From positions 35,481,244 to 35,545,243 of the forward strand of contig JAAOOA010000002.1 in the NCBI GenBank assembly GCA_012861695.1: a stretch of 64,000 nt of DNA, in the 5' to 3' direction. Of the stretch, positions 44,124 to 56,533 are shown one piece after another. The notes under the pieces are model-generated. The model did not search any database. It saw nothing but the letters and a program-made list of their open reading frames with translations, and was not told where the DNA came from. Position 1 is the stretch's first letter; every line of letters starts with the position of its first letter. The position numbers were made by a program, and so were the translations under genes. The DNA comes from Trematomus loennbergii (Eukaryota; Chordata; Actinopteri; Perciformes; Nototheniidae).

Positions 44124-45589
44124 TCACCACCTCCGGGTGAAGCACTCGCCTGGCAGGGGGCCGCCCCTCGACCTGAGGTCGGCCCCTCTGTTCTCCAGTC
44201 CCGGGACATGGAGGGCTCTCAGAGATAACACCACCTCTGAGGCCCATAACCACAGCTCCTCCGCTGTGGTCAACAAGGAGGCGGAGCGGACTCCGCCCTG
44301 CCTGTTGATATAAGCCACTGTGGTGCTGTTGTCGCTCCTGACCATTACATGTCTCCCCTGAATTAGGGGCATGAAATGCCGGAGGACTAACACTACTGCC
44401 CGTAGCTCTAGGAGGTTGCTGTGTCGAAACTCTGTCAGAGCCCAGCGCCCACCTATAGCCTCTTCAGGCAGGTCCCTCCCCATCCTGTTCCGGACGCGTC
44501 CGTGAACACTGTGATGTAGGAGGTCACCCGTCCCAGTGGAGACCCCCTCCGGAGGTGGTCCGGAGACCCCCAAAACCGGAGGTTGCCCCCACTGAGGGGG
44601 GGAGGGATGGTCACCAGCCGTCGTTTGTGCCTCCAAACGCAGGCTGGGGAACCACCTCTGCAGGCGGCGCATATGTAGTAACCGGCGGGACCACCATGTG
44701 AGCAGCCGCCATGAGACCCAGAGTCTGCATGACAGTTAAAGCTGTCACTGTTGCCCCCTGTCGCAGCCTGTGCACCGCCCTGAGAAGGGGCGCACGTCTG
44801 CTCTCTGACAGGGTGGCACGCAGCGCGTCTGCATCGAGCACCACACCCAAATACAACGCCTGTTGGCGAGGTATGGGGGTGCTCTTTTTTCCAATCGATC
44901 GCAAAACCTAATTTGGTTAGGTGTGTGATCAACTGTGCTGTGCAAAACATTGCCTGTTCCCGGGACCCAGCCATGACTATGAGGTCGTCTATGTAAAAGA
45001 AAACTCTCATGCCGTGTGCGCGCAGCGGTTGAGGCGCTGTGGCCACACATTTGCTGAATGTGCGTGGGGATAGGGAATAACCGAACGGCAGCCTGTTGTA
45101 TTCGTAGGCTATTCCCTGGAAGGCAAAACGCAGATACTTTCTGTGCTCTGGAACAATTTCCACATGAAAGTACGCGTCTTTCAGGTCGATGGTGGTGAAC
45201 CAATCGCCTGGCTGCACAAGCCCTAGTAACTGTTTCACAGTTAACATGCGGAATTTCCTGCTGGAAATATGACGATTCAGGCCCCGGAGATCTAGAATAG
45301 GTCTGAATTCCCCTGTTTTCTTGAGAACCAGGAAATACATGGAATAAAGACCCTTCTCTCTGTGCTGAGGATGCACAACAGACACAGCCTGTTTCTGCAC
45401 CAGAGCCTGAATCTCTGCTGAGAGGAAACCCATCTCCTCCTGGGAAGACAGATTTACCTCTCGCATGCCCATAAAAGGAGGTGGGATGCTGCAAAACTGG
45501 AGTGAATAGCCCCGTTTCAGCGTCCTGTCCATCCACCTTGTCAGTACACAGCTGAGTTTCCATTCCCCATAACATTGTGTTAATGGCAA
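44124..45589 (-). pseudogene. DIRS reverse transcriptase and RNase H, frame-broken
   Basis: RT: LVLKKTGEFRPILDLRGLN, TIDLKDAYFHVEI (first Asp), RLPFGYSLSPRTFSK and FFYIDDLIVMAGS (catalytic pair at about 44984-44995). A frame change near 44880 leads into a connection region (LYLGVVLDADALRATLSE). Another leads to RNase H with FTDASGTGWGG, NLLELRAVVL and VRSDNSTTVAYIN. Motif set and order are those of DIRS1 elements. Confidence 0.85.
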
Positions 45590-45704
45590 TCAGCTGTGGG
45601 GCCGCAGCTATGAAGCTGTGGTACTCTCTGGTGGCCCACTCCGCCGTCAAACCCTCCATAAAAGGAAGTTTGACCCATGGGGGGCTGACACAGAAAGGGC
45701 CGTT

Positions 45705-46060
45705 TTTCTATAATGCAGTTTCCACTCAGAGAAAAAAACGGCAGATTTTCCACTGAGGTCCCTGAACGCACCACGGCACGCTCCCGTGAGAGCGCGCGCT
45801 CCGCCATAATGCTGTTTCCTCTTAGAGAGAAAGAGGCATTAATCGGAGCTTCTTCTGTCCACGCGCGGCCCGCTCTCGGGGGGGGGCGCGCGTCGTCATA
45901 ATGCTATTTTCCTCACTATGGAAAACAGCATTAACCGGAGTTTTACAGGCGTAGTGTGTTTTACTAAGGCCCCTGAACGCACCGCCACGCGCCTCTTTAC
46001 AAGTGCGGGCGTTGCTATAATGCAGCCCCTATCACTATAGTAAACAGCATTATTTGGAGT
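45705..46060. repeat. Four spaced ATAATGC...GCATTA repeat units in the DIRS gag-RT interval
   Basis: Units starting CATAATGC-TTTCC near 45711, 45806, 45897 and 46016. Several end with a complementary GCATTA plus CGGAG, giving short hairpins about 100 bp apart. No reading frame crosses them. Confidence 0.6.
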
Positions 46061-46518
46061 CTTAGCTTCAGGCATAGAATGTTTTCTAACAGAAAAACGT
46101 CGGCCATAATGTCCCTGTACCCGCACCGCACTATAACAGTGCTGCCTGCGGTTTATCACTCTCATCTGCGCACTCCCACTAGCCTCCTCCCTAACGGGAG
46201 CTATAGCTGGGGCGGCGAGTGGGGAATTTGTACAGTCATCAACATGTGCAAGTGTATTGTGGAAACAAAGGACACTCAGACTTGGATACAGATCAACACC
46301 ATCTTTATTTTAAAAGTTTTGACAGGATCTGGGCATTAAATAGGCAGTTAACTCCGCGAAGATGGAGCTCCCCACCCGGGTGCTCTGCTGTTGCGGAGCC
46401 TGCCTCGGTCGGGCAGCCCTTCCCCGTGATTGCCGGTATGCCGGTGCCACGGGGTGGGCCGTAGAGGTGGAGGGCGCTGCAGCTACGGGACCCCCGTGCC
46501 GGCGCCTCTCCCTCCGCT

Positions 46519-48656
46519 TCACTGTCGCACTACGCTCCCTCCCCTGCATGGCAACGCGAGGGGGGCACGTAGCGGGGCCTGAGGAGGAGCCAGCGATAGC
46601 ATGCGGCTAAGCTGGACTCTCTCCTCCTCTAGGCGGCTGAAGCGCTGGGTGACCGAGGAGACCGACCCAAAGAGCCCCTCCGTGGACACGGGGGCTCCGA
46701 GGAGATCTTCTCGGTCCTTCTTAGATAGGGCCGTGAGCCCTGGCCACACGTGACGAGACGCCACTGTGGCCAGGGAAATCATCCGCCCTGCTGCGGTGGC
46801 CACGCCATAAATCAGATTACTCATCTGACTAACAGCGTGGTCCGAATAATCGCTCTCGTCCTGAGACGGGAGGGCGGGGGCGTCTGCCTGAGGGTGATCA
46901 GGAAGACGCCAACACGCCAAGATTATCGGCCGCAGCCGCCATCTGCGTACCGAGCTTGAACAACTTATCCAGATATTCCAGGTGTCTCGGTCCCGGGGCA
47001 GCGGGGCAGAGGACGTTTACCCTCCGCCCAACCAGCCGCGGAAGCAGATGGGCCGCCAGGCTCTCATCGAGGGGGGGGGCACACCTGGACATGTCGTGTC
47101 CGAGCGATCCACCACCTTAACGATACCCGCCATGGCGGCTATCGGGGCCTTCGTTTTAAATGGCTGCTGCCATGTCGCCTCCACACACCGCCATACCTCT
47201 GGCAGCTGGGGCGAAACGAAGGTCGGCTGCGCCGGACGCACCGGGCCGTAAATCTCAGGCGGTTTACAGGCCTCGGTGGCAGCGGTGGGGGGAGCGGTAA
47301 GCCTACACGCTCCGCCGCCAGAGTCATCACCGCCGGGAAATCGATCCGCGCAGACCTGAGAGTTGGACCTCCGGTCAGCGAGGCGTCCTCCTCGTCCCCC
47401 ATCGGAAGAACCGGGACGACGTCACCTCGCTCCCCGAATCGCCTACGTCCACGACAGTGGCGTCGCCTGGCCTGGGCATCCGGGGCTTTAGCCCCGAATG
47501 TTTTTTCTGTAGCCCCGGACAATTCTCCCTCAATAATATAATACATTAACCGTGCTTTACGTGAATCTCATCATGACACAAGAGAGGACGGCAGCACTGT
47601 AATTTCCCGTGTTCAGTGAATGCAACAGAGGCATGACACCAGACCAATCAGAGAGTTGCATGGAAATAAACGTGTGCTTGTGTCATTCAAGCTCGGCTCT
47701 GTGTGTGTGTGGCAATAGCGCATTTAGTGTGATGGAGAGAGGGGGAGGGAGGGACCGGTGCCCGGTGCCAGGTGCCAGCAGGGACGTGTTGTTAGCATCT
47801 GGTTAGCTAGCTGCGCTAACGGACATAAGGAGCTGTTTGTTCCACAACAAGCTGGAGGAGAGTCCTCTCCTCTCAGACTGAGAGACTCAGGTGAGCTAAA
47901 GGACTCTCTGAGTGTTTAGATACTTAACTTTAGTCTAAGGTATCTCAGTGGGTCTCAAACGGTTTGGTCACAAATTATTCAAAAGATTATTTCCGCGGCA
48001 CGCCTTCATATGATCATTATAGTTATAAAGAAAATAGAGAATAAAGGAAAAACAGTTATGAAATACTATATGGCAGTAAAACAAGAATAGAGTTTAAAAG
48101 GGGAGTGATTAGTAAAATATCCATAAAGAAAAAATACATCTGTTTACAGTTCTGCTTCATATGGGTGTTGAGAGAGGTATCCATAGATCTCTTCATTTTG
48201 CTCTCAAAGTGTACCAGATTGATGCTTTTAACTTCAATATTTATAAAAAAAAAAGTCTTCCCCGGGGGAGCATCCCCCCGGACCCCCCTAGAGGAGGTGA
48301 GGTCCACCCCCCACTCATAAAAAATACCACTTTACCCCTGCCTATATGCCGTGAGCTGATTATCGAGCTTCATTGTAACAGTCGCGGGTGTACTGTGTGT
48401 GTGCGTGTGGGGAGTGTTGCAGTAAAAAATGCCACTGTAGTGCCGCCGCCACTGTGGGCTAAGCCCCGAATGTTTTCAGGTCCAGGCGACGCCCCTGGTC
48501 CACGACGTCGAGCTCCAGATCCACCGACTCCTCCTGCGGGGTAGCCCTCGCCAGGAAGTGTTGCCCACGATGCTCTCGTGTGAGCCGCGGGATCATCTGG
48601 CAGTCTGGGCATGTCAGCGTCGGGCCCATATTACCCACCGCGTGGTCAGGCCCCAA
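46519..48656 (-). pseudogene. DIRS gag, interrupted by a hAT element
   Basis: The N-terminus is readable from ATG 48656 with a CPDC...H...H zinc-finger-like motif (LTCPDCQMIPRLTREHRGQH). It is broken at 48497 by the hAT and resumes at 47446. A central region reads AVMTLAAERVGLPLPP, and a helical part reads HAVSQMSNLIYGVATAAGRM then GLFGSVSSVTQRFSRLEEER. Frameshifts split the rest. Confidence 0.7.
47455..48497. mobile_element. hAT-type non-autonomous element in DIRS gag, duplication GTCCACGA
   Basis: Ends CAGTGGCGTCGCCTGG and CCAGGCGACGCCCCTG, flanked by GTCCACGA at 47447-47454 and 48498-48505. Its interior (about 47950-48320) matches the repeats at 25200-25620 and 63850-64000. Confidence 0.88.
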
Positions 48657-48943
48657 GGACGTGAAGCAGAAGGGTAATTAGATTCGGGCATTTCGGGCAG
48701 GTCCTACACTTTACTCTCTCTTTCTCAATCGTCTCGAAGCTCGTGGAATCACTTCCGCTGCTGAAGAGAAAAAGGATGATAGTCAGGAGGCGAGGCCTCC
48801 TTTTATACAATGTGATGCACGCGCATTCAGGTAGGCCCGCCCTGGGCCGGCTACGTCTATAGAAGTCTCAGTGGGAGAATGCACGCGGGATAAGGTAGTA
48901 CCCATAGAGTCCAGTAGAGGGCGGAGCCTGTGAGACATATAAC

Positions 48944-49560
48944 AGTCTTGTTTTCCGCTATGTTTCACATTTAGGCTTATCTTCTGTCTTCTGTTTAACC
49001 AATACTTTCTTCATCTAATTTCCCATGGGAAATGGAGGACACCAAACTAATGCTATACTTTGAATTTACAATTATTCTCTTATTTTTTGTCATTTTTCCA
49101 TTCATCGAATGTATGGAAAACTATTTTTTGGCCATTTTTCCTAATTGTTCTTATCTTTTCCAGCCAAATTCAAATTAAATTCACAAAAAGAAAAAGTAAA
49201 TTATCATGTTTTTTCAAACACCCTCCTCCCTCATATTCCTATGCCTCAGAAGCTGTTTCGTGTAGTGCATGATCAAAAAACAAAACAAGGTCTATGACCA
49301 TGTAAGGCTTCAAACATGATCACAAAAAAATTGTATCTGGAAGTGCTTTGTTTGTTTTTGAGCTACGGACAATTATGCTTGACTTGCTAAGCAGGTGAAT
49401 GGGGTATTGCATAAATTAAGACGGACTGAATAAACATGTCACTGTAGATACAAAGTCATTTGGCCTGAATTAAGAATTTTCCTCAGCTAGAAGAAAGAGT
49501 AGAGTAGTGTTGGTGAAGACTCAAAGCCTGGTCCATAGAAAGTCCCACATTATGGAAGTT
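48944..49560. repeat. Duplicated segment, copy 1 part c (partner 60857-61484)
   Basis: Colinear with 60857-61484 with small indels, for example around AACATGTCACTGTAGATAC. Confidence 0.85.
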
Positions 49561-50463
49561 AGATTAAAAAAACTAACACGAAGTCATTGGCTTCGAGAAA
49601 AGCAACAATCCCTCATACCAAAGAAGCTGCAACCAGATGTACATTTTTTTTTTTTTTAAAGTGTTTTTATTAACTTATTTCAGGTTAAACTACTCACCAA
49701 GTGTTCTTTAGTTATTGAAAGAAGCCTCATGGTGGCCTTTAATTGCATCTCAAATCACTGTGGTCCTCTGCTCCATTAAACACTGGGGATATTAACACTC
49801 CCTCCTCAGTGTTACATTAGGTACACATTGGGGTTTGGTTCAAGTACAGTTGTTTACTCCTGTGGGTTTTATAATTTGTTGTTATTATTAAATTAACGGT
49901 TCTTTCATTAAATGTTAGGAGGTAAGTGTTCCTGCATAGAATTTCCCCAGTGACCAATGTAATGGTAATTACTATATTAGCTAATAGGATATTAATACCT
50001 GGCACAATATCAGAAATATTGTTTGTCTTACTTTTACTCTATCTAATGGATTTCTATATATGCTTATAAAAATTGCCATTGGTGTTGCTAAGAGGGATTA
50101 AAGGCAGACTGATCCACAGAGAATAAAGAAAGGATGGATTTTAACCTTCATCACAAGATATAGTCTTTTAAAGCTCTGAACCAGCGGGTGATTCAGAATA
50201 TGCTGCCAAACTGTTTGAGAAAGGTAAGTGTACAAGGTTGAGCCCTATGAATTGATGCAAAGTCTTACAGGAAATACTCATGCTTTATTTATTCTACTGT
50301 AATGCATAACAGTTAGTATAAAGTGTTTTTAACAGATCAAGAACCATTTGCTACACTGCTATTGTTTAAATGTCCGATATTATGTTAATGAGCTTTATCT
50401 TATACGTTGAATAACTTCCCCCATATTTCCTTTACAGTGTGTTCAGGACATTTATAATCCATC
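49561..50463 (+). promoter_or_regulatory. Upstream region, 5' exon and intron of the intact OR gene
   Basis: Donor GAGAAAG/GTAAGTG (intron from 50224) and acceptor TTTCCTTTACAG (to 50437) leave a coding exon starting 26 bp before ATG. This is typical OR gene architecture. The transcription start was not identified. Confidence 0.5.
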
Positions 50464-51438
50464 ATGGCAGAGGGAAATCAGAGCACTGTGACTGAATTTA
50501 TCCTCACTGGCTTCCCTGGACTTCATCCAGAGTACCAAGACCTTGTTTCAGCAATATTGTTCTTTGTTTATTTCCTAACTATGGCGGGCAATTTAACAAT
50601 TCTGTTTCTATTTGCCACGGACCACAGCCTTCATAAGCCGATGTATTATATCATTCTGAATCTGTGTACATGCGACATTCTCTTTAGCACAACCACTTTA
50701 CCTAAGATCATCAGCAAGTATTGGTTTAATTCAGGGACTATTTCATTCACAGCTTGCTTTGTCCAAATGTTTTTTGTTCACTATCTCGGCACAGTGAATT
50801 CCTATATTCTCTTCCTGATGGCTTTAGATAGGTATTTAGCGGTCTGCCATCCTCTCAAATATCTCATTCTTCTTAATAACTCCACTCTCCTAATTCTCAG
50901 TATTACTGCGTGGGTTGTCGCTCTTGCAGGCTCTTTAATGATGGTTATTAGGGCATACCCTCTTCCTTACTGTGCCTCAAACATCATCAACCACTGCTAC
51001 TGTGATCATATTGGTATAACAATCCTAGCATGCACTGACCGGGCCCCTTATGGTTTTCCTGCTTTTGTGAATGCAATGGTTATGTTACTGGGACCTCTGG
51101 CATTCATCGTGTTCTCATATTGCTGTATAATTATAGCAGTACTTAAGATTGCAAATGTACAAGGTCGCATCAAGTCTCTGTCCACTTGCAGTACTCAACT
51201 GATCATAATCTCGCTCTATTATTTACCCAGATGTTTTGTATATTTGGCCAGCAATGTTGGCATTACGTTTAGTGCTGATGTGCGAATAGTAATTATCATG
51301 ATGTATAGCCTTTGCCCCCCGATGATTAATCCACTTATATACTGCTTAAGAGCTAAAGACATGAGAGAAAGCTTGAGGAAACAATTCAAAAGAAGAGCAG
51401 TTCTTAAAAAAGCACACGTTTCAGCTATTAGTGACTGA
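50464..51438 (+). CDS. Odorant receptor, intact
   Basis: 324-residue class A GPCR of olfactory neurons that binds odorants and signals through a Golf-type G protein. The frame is complete in one exon. N-glycosylation site NQS at 5-7; TM1 about 27-50 with GN (42-43); HKPMYYIILNLCTCD at 57-71; conserved Cys98 for the disulphide; MALDRYLAVCHPLKY at 119-133 (end of TM3). Loop 2 has Cys170, Cys178 and Cys180. GRIKSLSTCSTQL at 234-246 precedes TM6; PMINPLIY at 286-293 is TM7; a basic C-tail follows. Length and motifs are normal for a fish OR. It differs clearly from the other OR pair, so it belongs to another subfamily. Expressed normally by single-receptor choice in sensory neurons (family knowledge). 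Confidence 0.95.
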   Translation: MAEGNQSTVTEFILTGFPGLHPEYQDLVSAILFFVYFLTMAGNLTILFLFATDHSLHKPMYYIILNLCTCDILFSTTTLPKIISKYWFNSGTISFTACFVQMFFVHYLGTVNSYILFLMALDRYLAVCHPLKYLILLNNSTLLILSITAWVVALAGSLMMVIRAYPLPYCASNIINHCYCDHIGITILACTDRAPYGFPAFVNAMVMLLGPLAFIVFSYCCIIIAVLKIANVQGRIKSLSTCSTQLIIISLYYLPRCFVYLASNVGITFSADVRIVIIMMYSLCPPMINPLIYCLRAKDMRESLRKQFKRRAVLKKAHVSAISD

Positions 51439-53080
51439 TGATAATATTCAATGTTTTAATTTGTATTTGAATTAACCATCTTTCTATTTGGGACCGGAAT
51501 AGTTACTTACTGCTAAGGACACATTGAAAGCTAAAAATGTACAATATTTGCATCTTTGATCAATTAAAAATGTTCCCCTTATCAATATGAGTTTTTTTCT
51601 TTTTGTTAGGTGAAAATTGTTTTGTGAAAGACATGTTAGAATATTACTTGAATGAGAAATAGTGGGTTTTTTTGTATTAAAGGTTGAGTTTAAGCATTAT
51701 AGCAAACAGATCACAGGCTTGATAAGAATACAGCTGCATCATTTGGTCAAAGGTAATGACATAAAGCATGATATGCGTATAGTTTACATTTGTGTATGCA
51801 TTTTATAATATTATATAGACAGTAAATGTGTATGTTATTCTTTGGTGGATGTTAACAATCATAGATAATCTATTATCTGTGAGATCAATTTATACTTTTC
51901 ATGCTTTCATTGTACACCATATAATAGATCTAATTCATATAGATGTTTTTTACATGTTCTTACAATAAAATATTATTTTACTCGTCATTTTACTGGTGTT
52001 CCCTTGAAGCTTACTTACTAATTTTAAGACCACTAGACTGTTTTAATGAGGACTTTTTTCCCTTCTCACCTGATGAATTAGATTTGAAAATGAGTGATAT
52101 TGCATAGCTCAAAGTATGTACTTTATGTGATCTAATCTATTGTATCCTTACATCAGTGATAGATATTTGAGAGGATTAAAACACGATAGAACGACAGGCT
52201 ATGCCCACACACTGTACTTTGGGAACAATGCACATTTTCTCATTTCTATCTTAAAGTTGTAGATTAGAAAGGAAAATGTGATTTATGATTTAAATTTAAA
52301 AATCAAATAAACGTACCATTTAAATTGTAAATCAAGAAATACTCGGAACAATTGTATATCCTTAAAAGATTAACTCTAAATCTGCAGATTGTATTCTTTA
52401 CGGTGGTGGTCTTCAGAAATCTTCAACGAAACATCTGCACTTTCAATCAGCTAGCCTATATCTATACCAGTCTGGTATAGATATAGGCTAGCTGATATTT
52501 TGGAATTGTAATTTCAAATGGCAACAGCACAACAGGGTTGTTTGTGTGTTTGTTTTGTTTTTAATTATTATGTGTTAAATGCCTATGTGAAGCACTTTGG
52601 ATTGCCTCTGTGTATTAAAATGTGCTATACAAATAAACTAACCTTGAACCTTGACAAACAAACAAAACAAAAAAACATCACTATAGTTTGATTTAAAAAA
52701 AATATTTAATGCAATATTTCAAAGAATACTTTTCAAATCCCATTTCTAGACCATAAGATAGGAGTGGAGACAAAAGGAACACAGCTATAGAGACAGACAA
52801 GGATGGACATTATGCTTTTTCCAACACCTCCCTGGAGTTAATCGTCATGAAATCATGAATATTATCGTTTAACTTGTTCTATTGATAGTGGTTAGTGGTA
52901 ATTCAAATGATAAAATAATACATTATTGTGTTTTTATGATATTCTTTGTTGTGATAATAGTGGTAGTTTTAAATAAATATTTCTATATTTCTATTCTAAA
53001 CATTTTCCTTTTGCTTTATTTTGTCATAAATTGTCAGGATAAGGAAATCAATTATTGTATTATTATTAAAATGTTTGGTA
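51439..53080. other. 3' flank of the OR gene; hairpin and a LINE/SINE tail
   Basis: A/T-rich. A perfect hairpin lies at 52446-52496. 52588-52660 resembles a LINE/SINE 3' tail (AAGCACTTTGGATTGCC, GTGCTATACAAATAAA). No gene seen. Confidence 0.5.
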
Positions 53081-53824
53081 ACACTTTATATTAAGGTACA
53101 CAAATTAACCATCAACTAGTTGTTAATTAACATGTATATTAGCAGTATATTGGCTCTTTATTAGTCATTATAAAACACCTATTAATGCCTTATTCTACAA
53201 GTAATAAGCCATTAGTTGAGTTTTTCCTCAATAACCCTCTAATTAGTGCTTATTTATTGCAAGTAAGGAAGTTGTTGTACATGAGTTTTGGTCTTAATAT
53301 GCTCTGCTCAATATGGGCCTAATAAGGCGGTAGTACCACAAGAATAGTAATTCTCCCATAATAGCACTTAACAAATATGATCTATTCTTAGGTAACAAGA
53401 CATGAAACTACAAGTGTTAATGGTGTCTAAATAGGAAACTAAATGTTTCCTATTTTAAAGTGAAGTCTTGTTCATAACCAATAAGCTAGTAGTTTGACTC
53501 TAATTGACCTGAACAGGTTCCCTATTCTAAAGTTGCCTCCTCTTCACACTTTGTAAATACATTATAGCACACAACTACTGAAATTAACCTCAACAGTACA
53601 TGAACAAAGTAGGCACACTTTGAAATATCTGTTTTATTAATGAACCTCTAAAGAGAGGTTCAGACACATACCAAAACATGTCAAGTTTCACTAAGGCTGA
53701 GAACACAATTATGCAGCCTGTACTTTTTAATAAAAACAGATTTTTAACAGATTTTTATAATTTGTGATAATACTGTGTGACCTGCTTGTATGTACTTACA
53801 CAATAGGTGTACTGTTCTCTCTCT

Positions 53825-54755
53825 CGCTGGGGAGCTCCACGTTGTCCAGGTTGGTTGGATTTATCGCAGATCCCCCACACCATGGCAAATATGAGGCGAT
53901 TAAGGTCCTTCTCCTTAAAGGTGGGGTAGGTAATTTTGGAGAAACCAGCTCGAGATCACTAGAATTTGAAAATACACAGCCGGACAAAATCTGCCACTTC
54001 CTTACAGAGCCCCTCATCCAACACACACGAACATGGACATGACCAATGAGGGCACGAGATAAGTTTGTGCACAGATGGAAGGCTGACAGGCAGGTAGGCC
54101 ATCCAGTTATTTTAGCCGGGCCGGCTAAAATGATTGGTCGTGCTTTTTACAGTACTACGGCTTCCACAGATGAAATTTTTTTATGGATTTTTTGTCAAAG
54201 CACTTAAGATATTCATTGCTATCGGGATGTTAAGAGCATTCCATGGAATATAACAAAAAGTGTATCTCGAGCCGGTTTCTCAAACTTACCTACCCCACCT
54301 TTAAGACATTTAGCTTATCTGTTAAGAAGAGGGCTCGCCAGATTTTTGAAATTCAAGGCCTAGGAGACAGCAAGCCATCCCAGCTCATGGAGAAAATGCT
54401 GAATCTGCTGGGGGGGGAAGATCCCCGGATTTTGTTTGTGGAGATGTTCCTGCGCCATTTGCCGCCCCGGGTTCAGACGGCGCTAGCCAACACGTCCATT
54501 ACTGAACCCCGCGCCTTGGCTGAGGAGGCCGACCGTCTTTTCTTGGCGACCCAGCAGCCCGGTGCAGAGGTGCTAGCTGCGACGCTCAGTGCCCCCTCGC
54601 CAGTTAGGAGGGCTTGGGGGAGGCAGGCCGCGACAGTGCCAAACCGGCGTGAGGACACAGGAGAGTGTTTTTACCACGCGCGGTTCCAGGCGAAGAAGTG
54701 TATCGCTCCCTGCAGTTACAAACCTCCGGGAAACGAGGGAGCCGGCGCTCGGTAG
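53825..54755 (+). pseudogene. gag: Gypsy gag, split by a MITE
   Basis: Reads PPHHGKYEAIKVLLLK up to the MITE at 53919 and continues after 54304 with RARQIFEIQGLGDSKPSQLM, FVEMFLRHLPPRVQTALA and a C-terminal CFYHARFQAKKCIAPC zinc-knuckle-like motif. These are hallmarks of Gypsy gags with the DSKPS motif. The start is missing. Confidence 0.8.
53919..54300. mobile_element. TTAA-target MITE in Gypsy gag, 382 bp
   Basis: Ends AGGTGGGGTAGGTAA and TTACCTACCCCACCT between perfect TTAA copies (53915-53918 and 54301-54304). Removing it plus one TTAA restores the gag frame across the site. Same family as 34328-34708. Confidence 0.92.
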
Positions 54756-55036
54756 TGGCCCTGAGCGTTGGCGGCACGAGCAGGCTTCTCTTCGTTAGCG
54801 ACAGTGTTTCGGGAAGCTGGTTTCTTTGTGACACGGGCGCTCAACGGAGCGTGGTTCCTGCGTCGAGGGAGGACGTCGCTCGAGAGGGACACGGACCGCA
54901 GTTGACGACAGCTAATGGCGGCCCCATCCGCACTTACGGCATGAGGCCTATGTGTTTATGTGTTGGAGGACAGCGGTTCAACTGGGATTTTGTGACGGCA
55001 GACATTTCTTTTCCCCTCCTCGGGGCATATTTTTGA
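54756..55036 (+). pseudogene. Gypsy aspartic protease
   Basis: FLCDTGAQRSVVPAS carries the Asp-Thr-Gly active site, followed by a flap-like TYGMRPMCL and ending in SFPLLGAYF. It is in a different frame from gag. Retropepsin-type processing enzyme. Confidence 0.8.
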
Positions 55037-55107
55037 TGTGCTCACGGACTCCTGGTGGACGTTAGAAACAAACGCTTGGTTGATGCCTTGACGTTTTCCT
55101 CCCTTGT

Positions 55108-56527
55108 GTGTACGCTTGGCAAGGCGGCGTACAACGGGCTGTCGGGCTCGCTGTCAGGTGCTGTCAATTTCCGGACCTGACGCTGCCCACTTTCTCTGCG
55201 CTCACCACCAAGCATGGGGTGGAGCACCACGTCACCACTGAAGGTCCTCCAGTCTACGCCAGGGCCCGGCGGTTGAATCCTTCTAAACTTGCAGTAGCGA
55301 GGGCGGAGTTCTCGACCATGGAACGCCTGGGTATCATCTGCCGGTCTGACAGTCCTTGGGCCTCTCCTCTGCACATCGTTCCCAAGCCTAACGGCAGTTG
55401 GCGCCCGTGTGGGGATTACCGCCGCCTCAATGACGCCACGACACCCGACCACTACCCGGTGCCGCACATTCAGGACTTTTCAGCACACCTGGCGGGTACG
55501 CTGGTGTTTTCTAAGGTGGACCTGGTGCGTGGATACCACCAGGTGCCCATGCATCCCCTGGACGTTCCCAAAACGGCAGTGATAACGCCGTTTGGATTGT
55601 TTGAGTTCCTGCGGATGCCTTTTGGGCTCTAGAATGCCGCTCAAACGTTCCAGCGCCTGATGGATTCGGTGCTGCGGGACTTACTGTTTGTGTTCGTCTA
55701 CCTGGACGACATACTTCGGTGGAGGAACATCTGTCCCACCTCCGAGCCCTTTTCACGAGGCTCAGCCAACACGGGCTGATAATCAACCCTGCAAAGTGCC
55801 AGTTCGGGGCAGCACCCCTGCCGGTGAAGGTTGAGGCTGTCGCGGCGTTTCCTCGCCCGCACACGGCCCGGTCGCTCCGTGAGTTCCTGGGGATGGTGAC
55901 TTTCTACCACCGTTTCATCGCCCGGGCCGCCCACATTATGCGGCCGCTGTATGAGGCGTTGAAGGGTAAGGCCCCATCCAGGAGATCGACTGGACGGCGG
56001 AAGCTGAGGTTGCTTTTAGGGAGGTCAAGACCGCGCTGGCTCAGGCGGCCCTGTTGGCGCATCCGTCATCCATGGCTCCCATCTCCATTACCACAGACAC
56101 ATCGGACTACGCCGTCGGTGCGATGCATGAGCAGTGGGTGGAGGGCGCTTGGCAGACACTCGCCTTTTTCAGCCGTCAGCTGACGCCCAGGGAACGCAGG
56201 TACAGCGCTTTTAACCGAGAGCTCCTTGGACTCTGGCTGGCCGTGCGGCACTTCCGTTTTTAGCTGGAAGGCCGTGAATTTACGGCATTCGTTGACTACA
56301 AGATGCTCATGTTCGCCATGTCCAAAGTGGCGGAGCCTTGGTCTGCTCGTCAGCAGCGACAGCTTTCCTACATCTCGGAGTTCACCACAGACATTAAGCA
56401 CGTGGCTGGCAAGTCGAACCTGGTCGCAGATTGCCTCTCCAGGGTCGTCATCGGGGCCGTCCAGTTGGGCCTCGACTATACCCGCATGGCGCGAACCAGG
56501 TCACGGACCCCGGCGTCCAGGCCCTGA
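55108..56527 (+). pseudogene. Gypsy reverse transcriptase and RNase H, broken
   Basis: RT: YARARRLNPSKL, WASPLHIVPKPNGSWRPCGD, KVDLVRGYHQVPM, FGLFEFLRMPFGL, then TAG at 55630-55632. YLDD is still readable at about 55700, but the residues after it are deleted. RNase H: ITTDTSDYAVGAMHEQW and LAFFSRQLTPRERRYS, with a second in-frame TAG near 56262. Ends DCLSRV. Confidence 0.8.
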
Positions 56528-56533
56528 AGGGAG

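Larger units (their letters stand above)
41882..48943 (-). mobile_element. DIRS1-like tyrosine-recombinase retrotransposon
   Basis: About 7 kb, coding on the minus strand in the order gag, RT, RNase H, tyrosine recombinase. The inverted terminal repeats are 41930-42080 and 48773-48930. No target duplication is seen against the unoccupied partner at about 60848, as expected for recombinase insertion. An internal complementary region at 42113-42235 joins the complements of both outer ends. All frames carry breaks, and a hAT sits in gag. GC content is much higher than in the flanks. Both terminal repeats hold a TATAAAAGG-like box. Confidence 0.88.

Noticed and set aside
46519..48656. Several GC-rich open frames as host genes
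   Set aside because: They fall within the gag region of a DIRS1-like element and a nested hAT, with frames broken.
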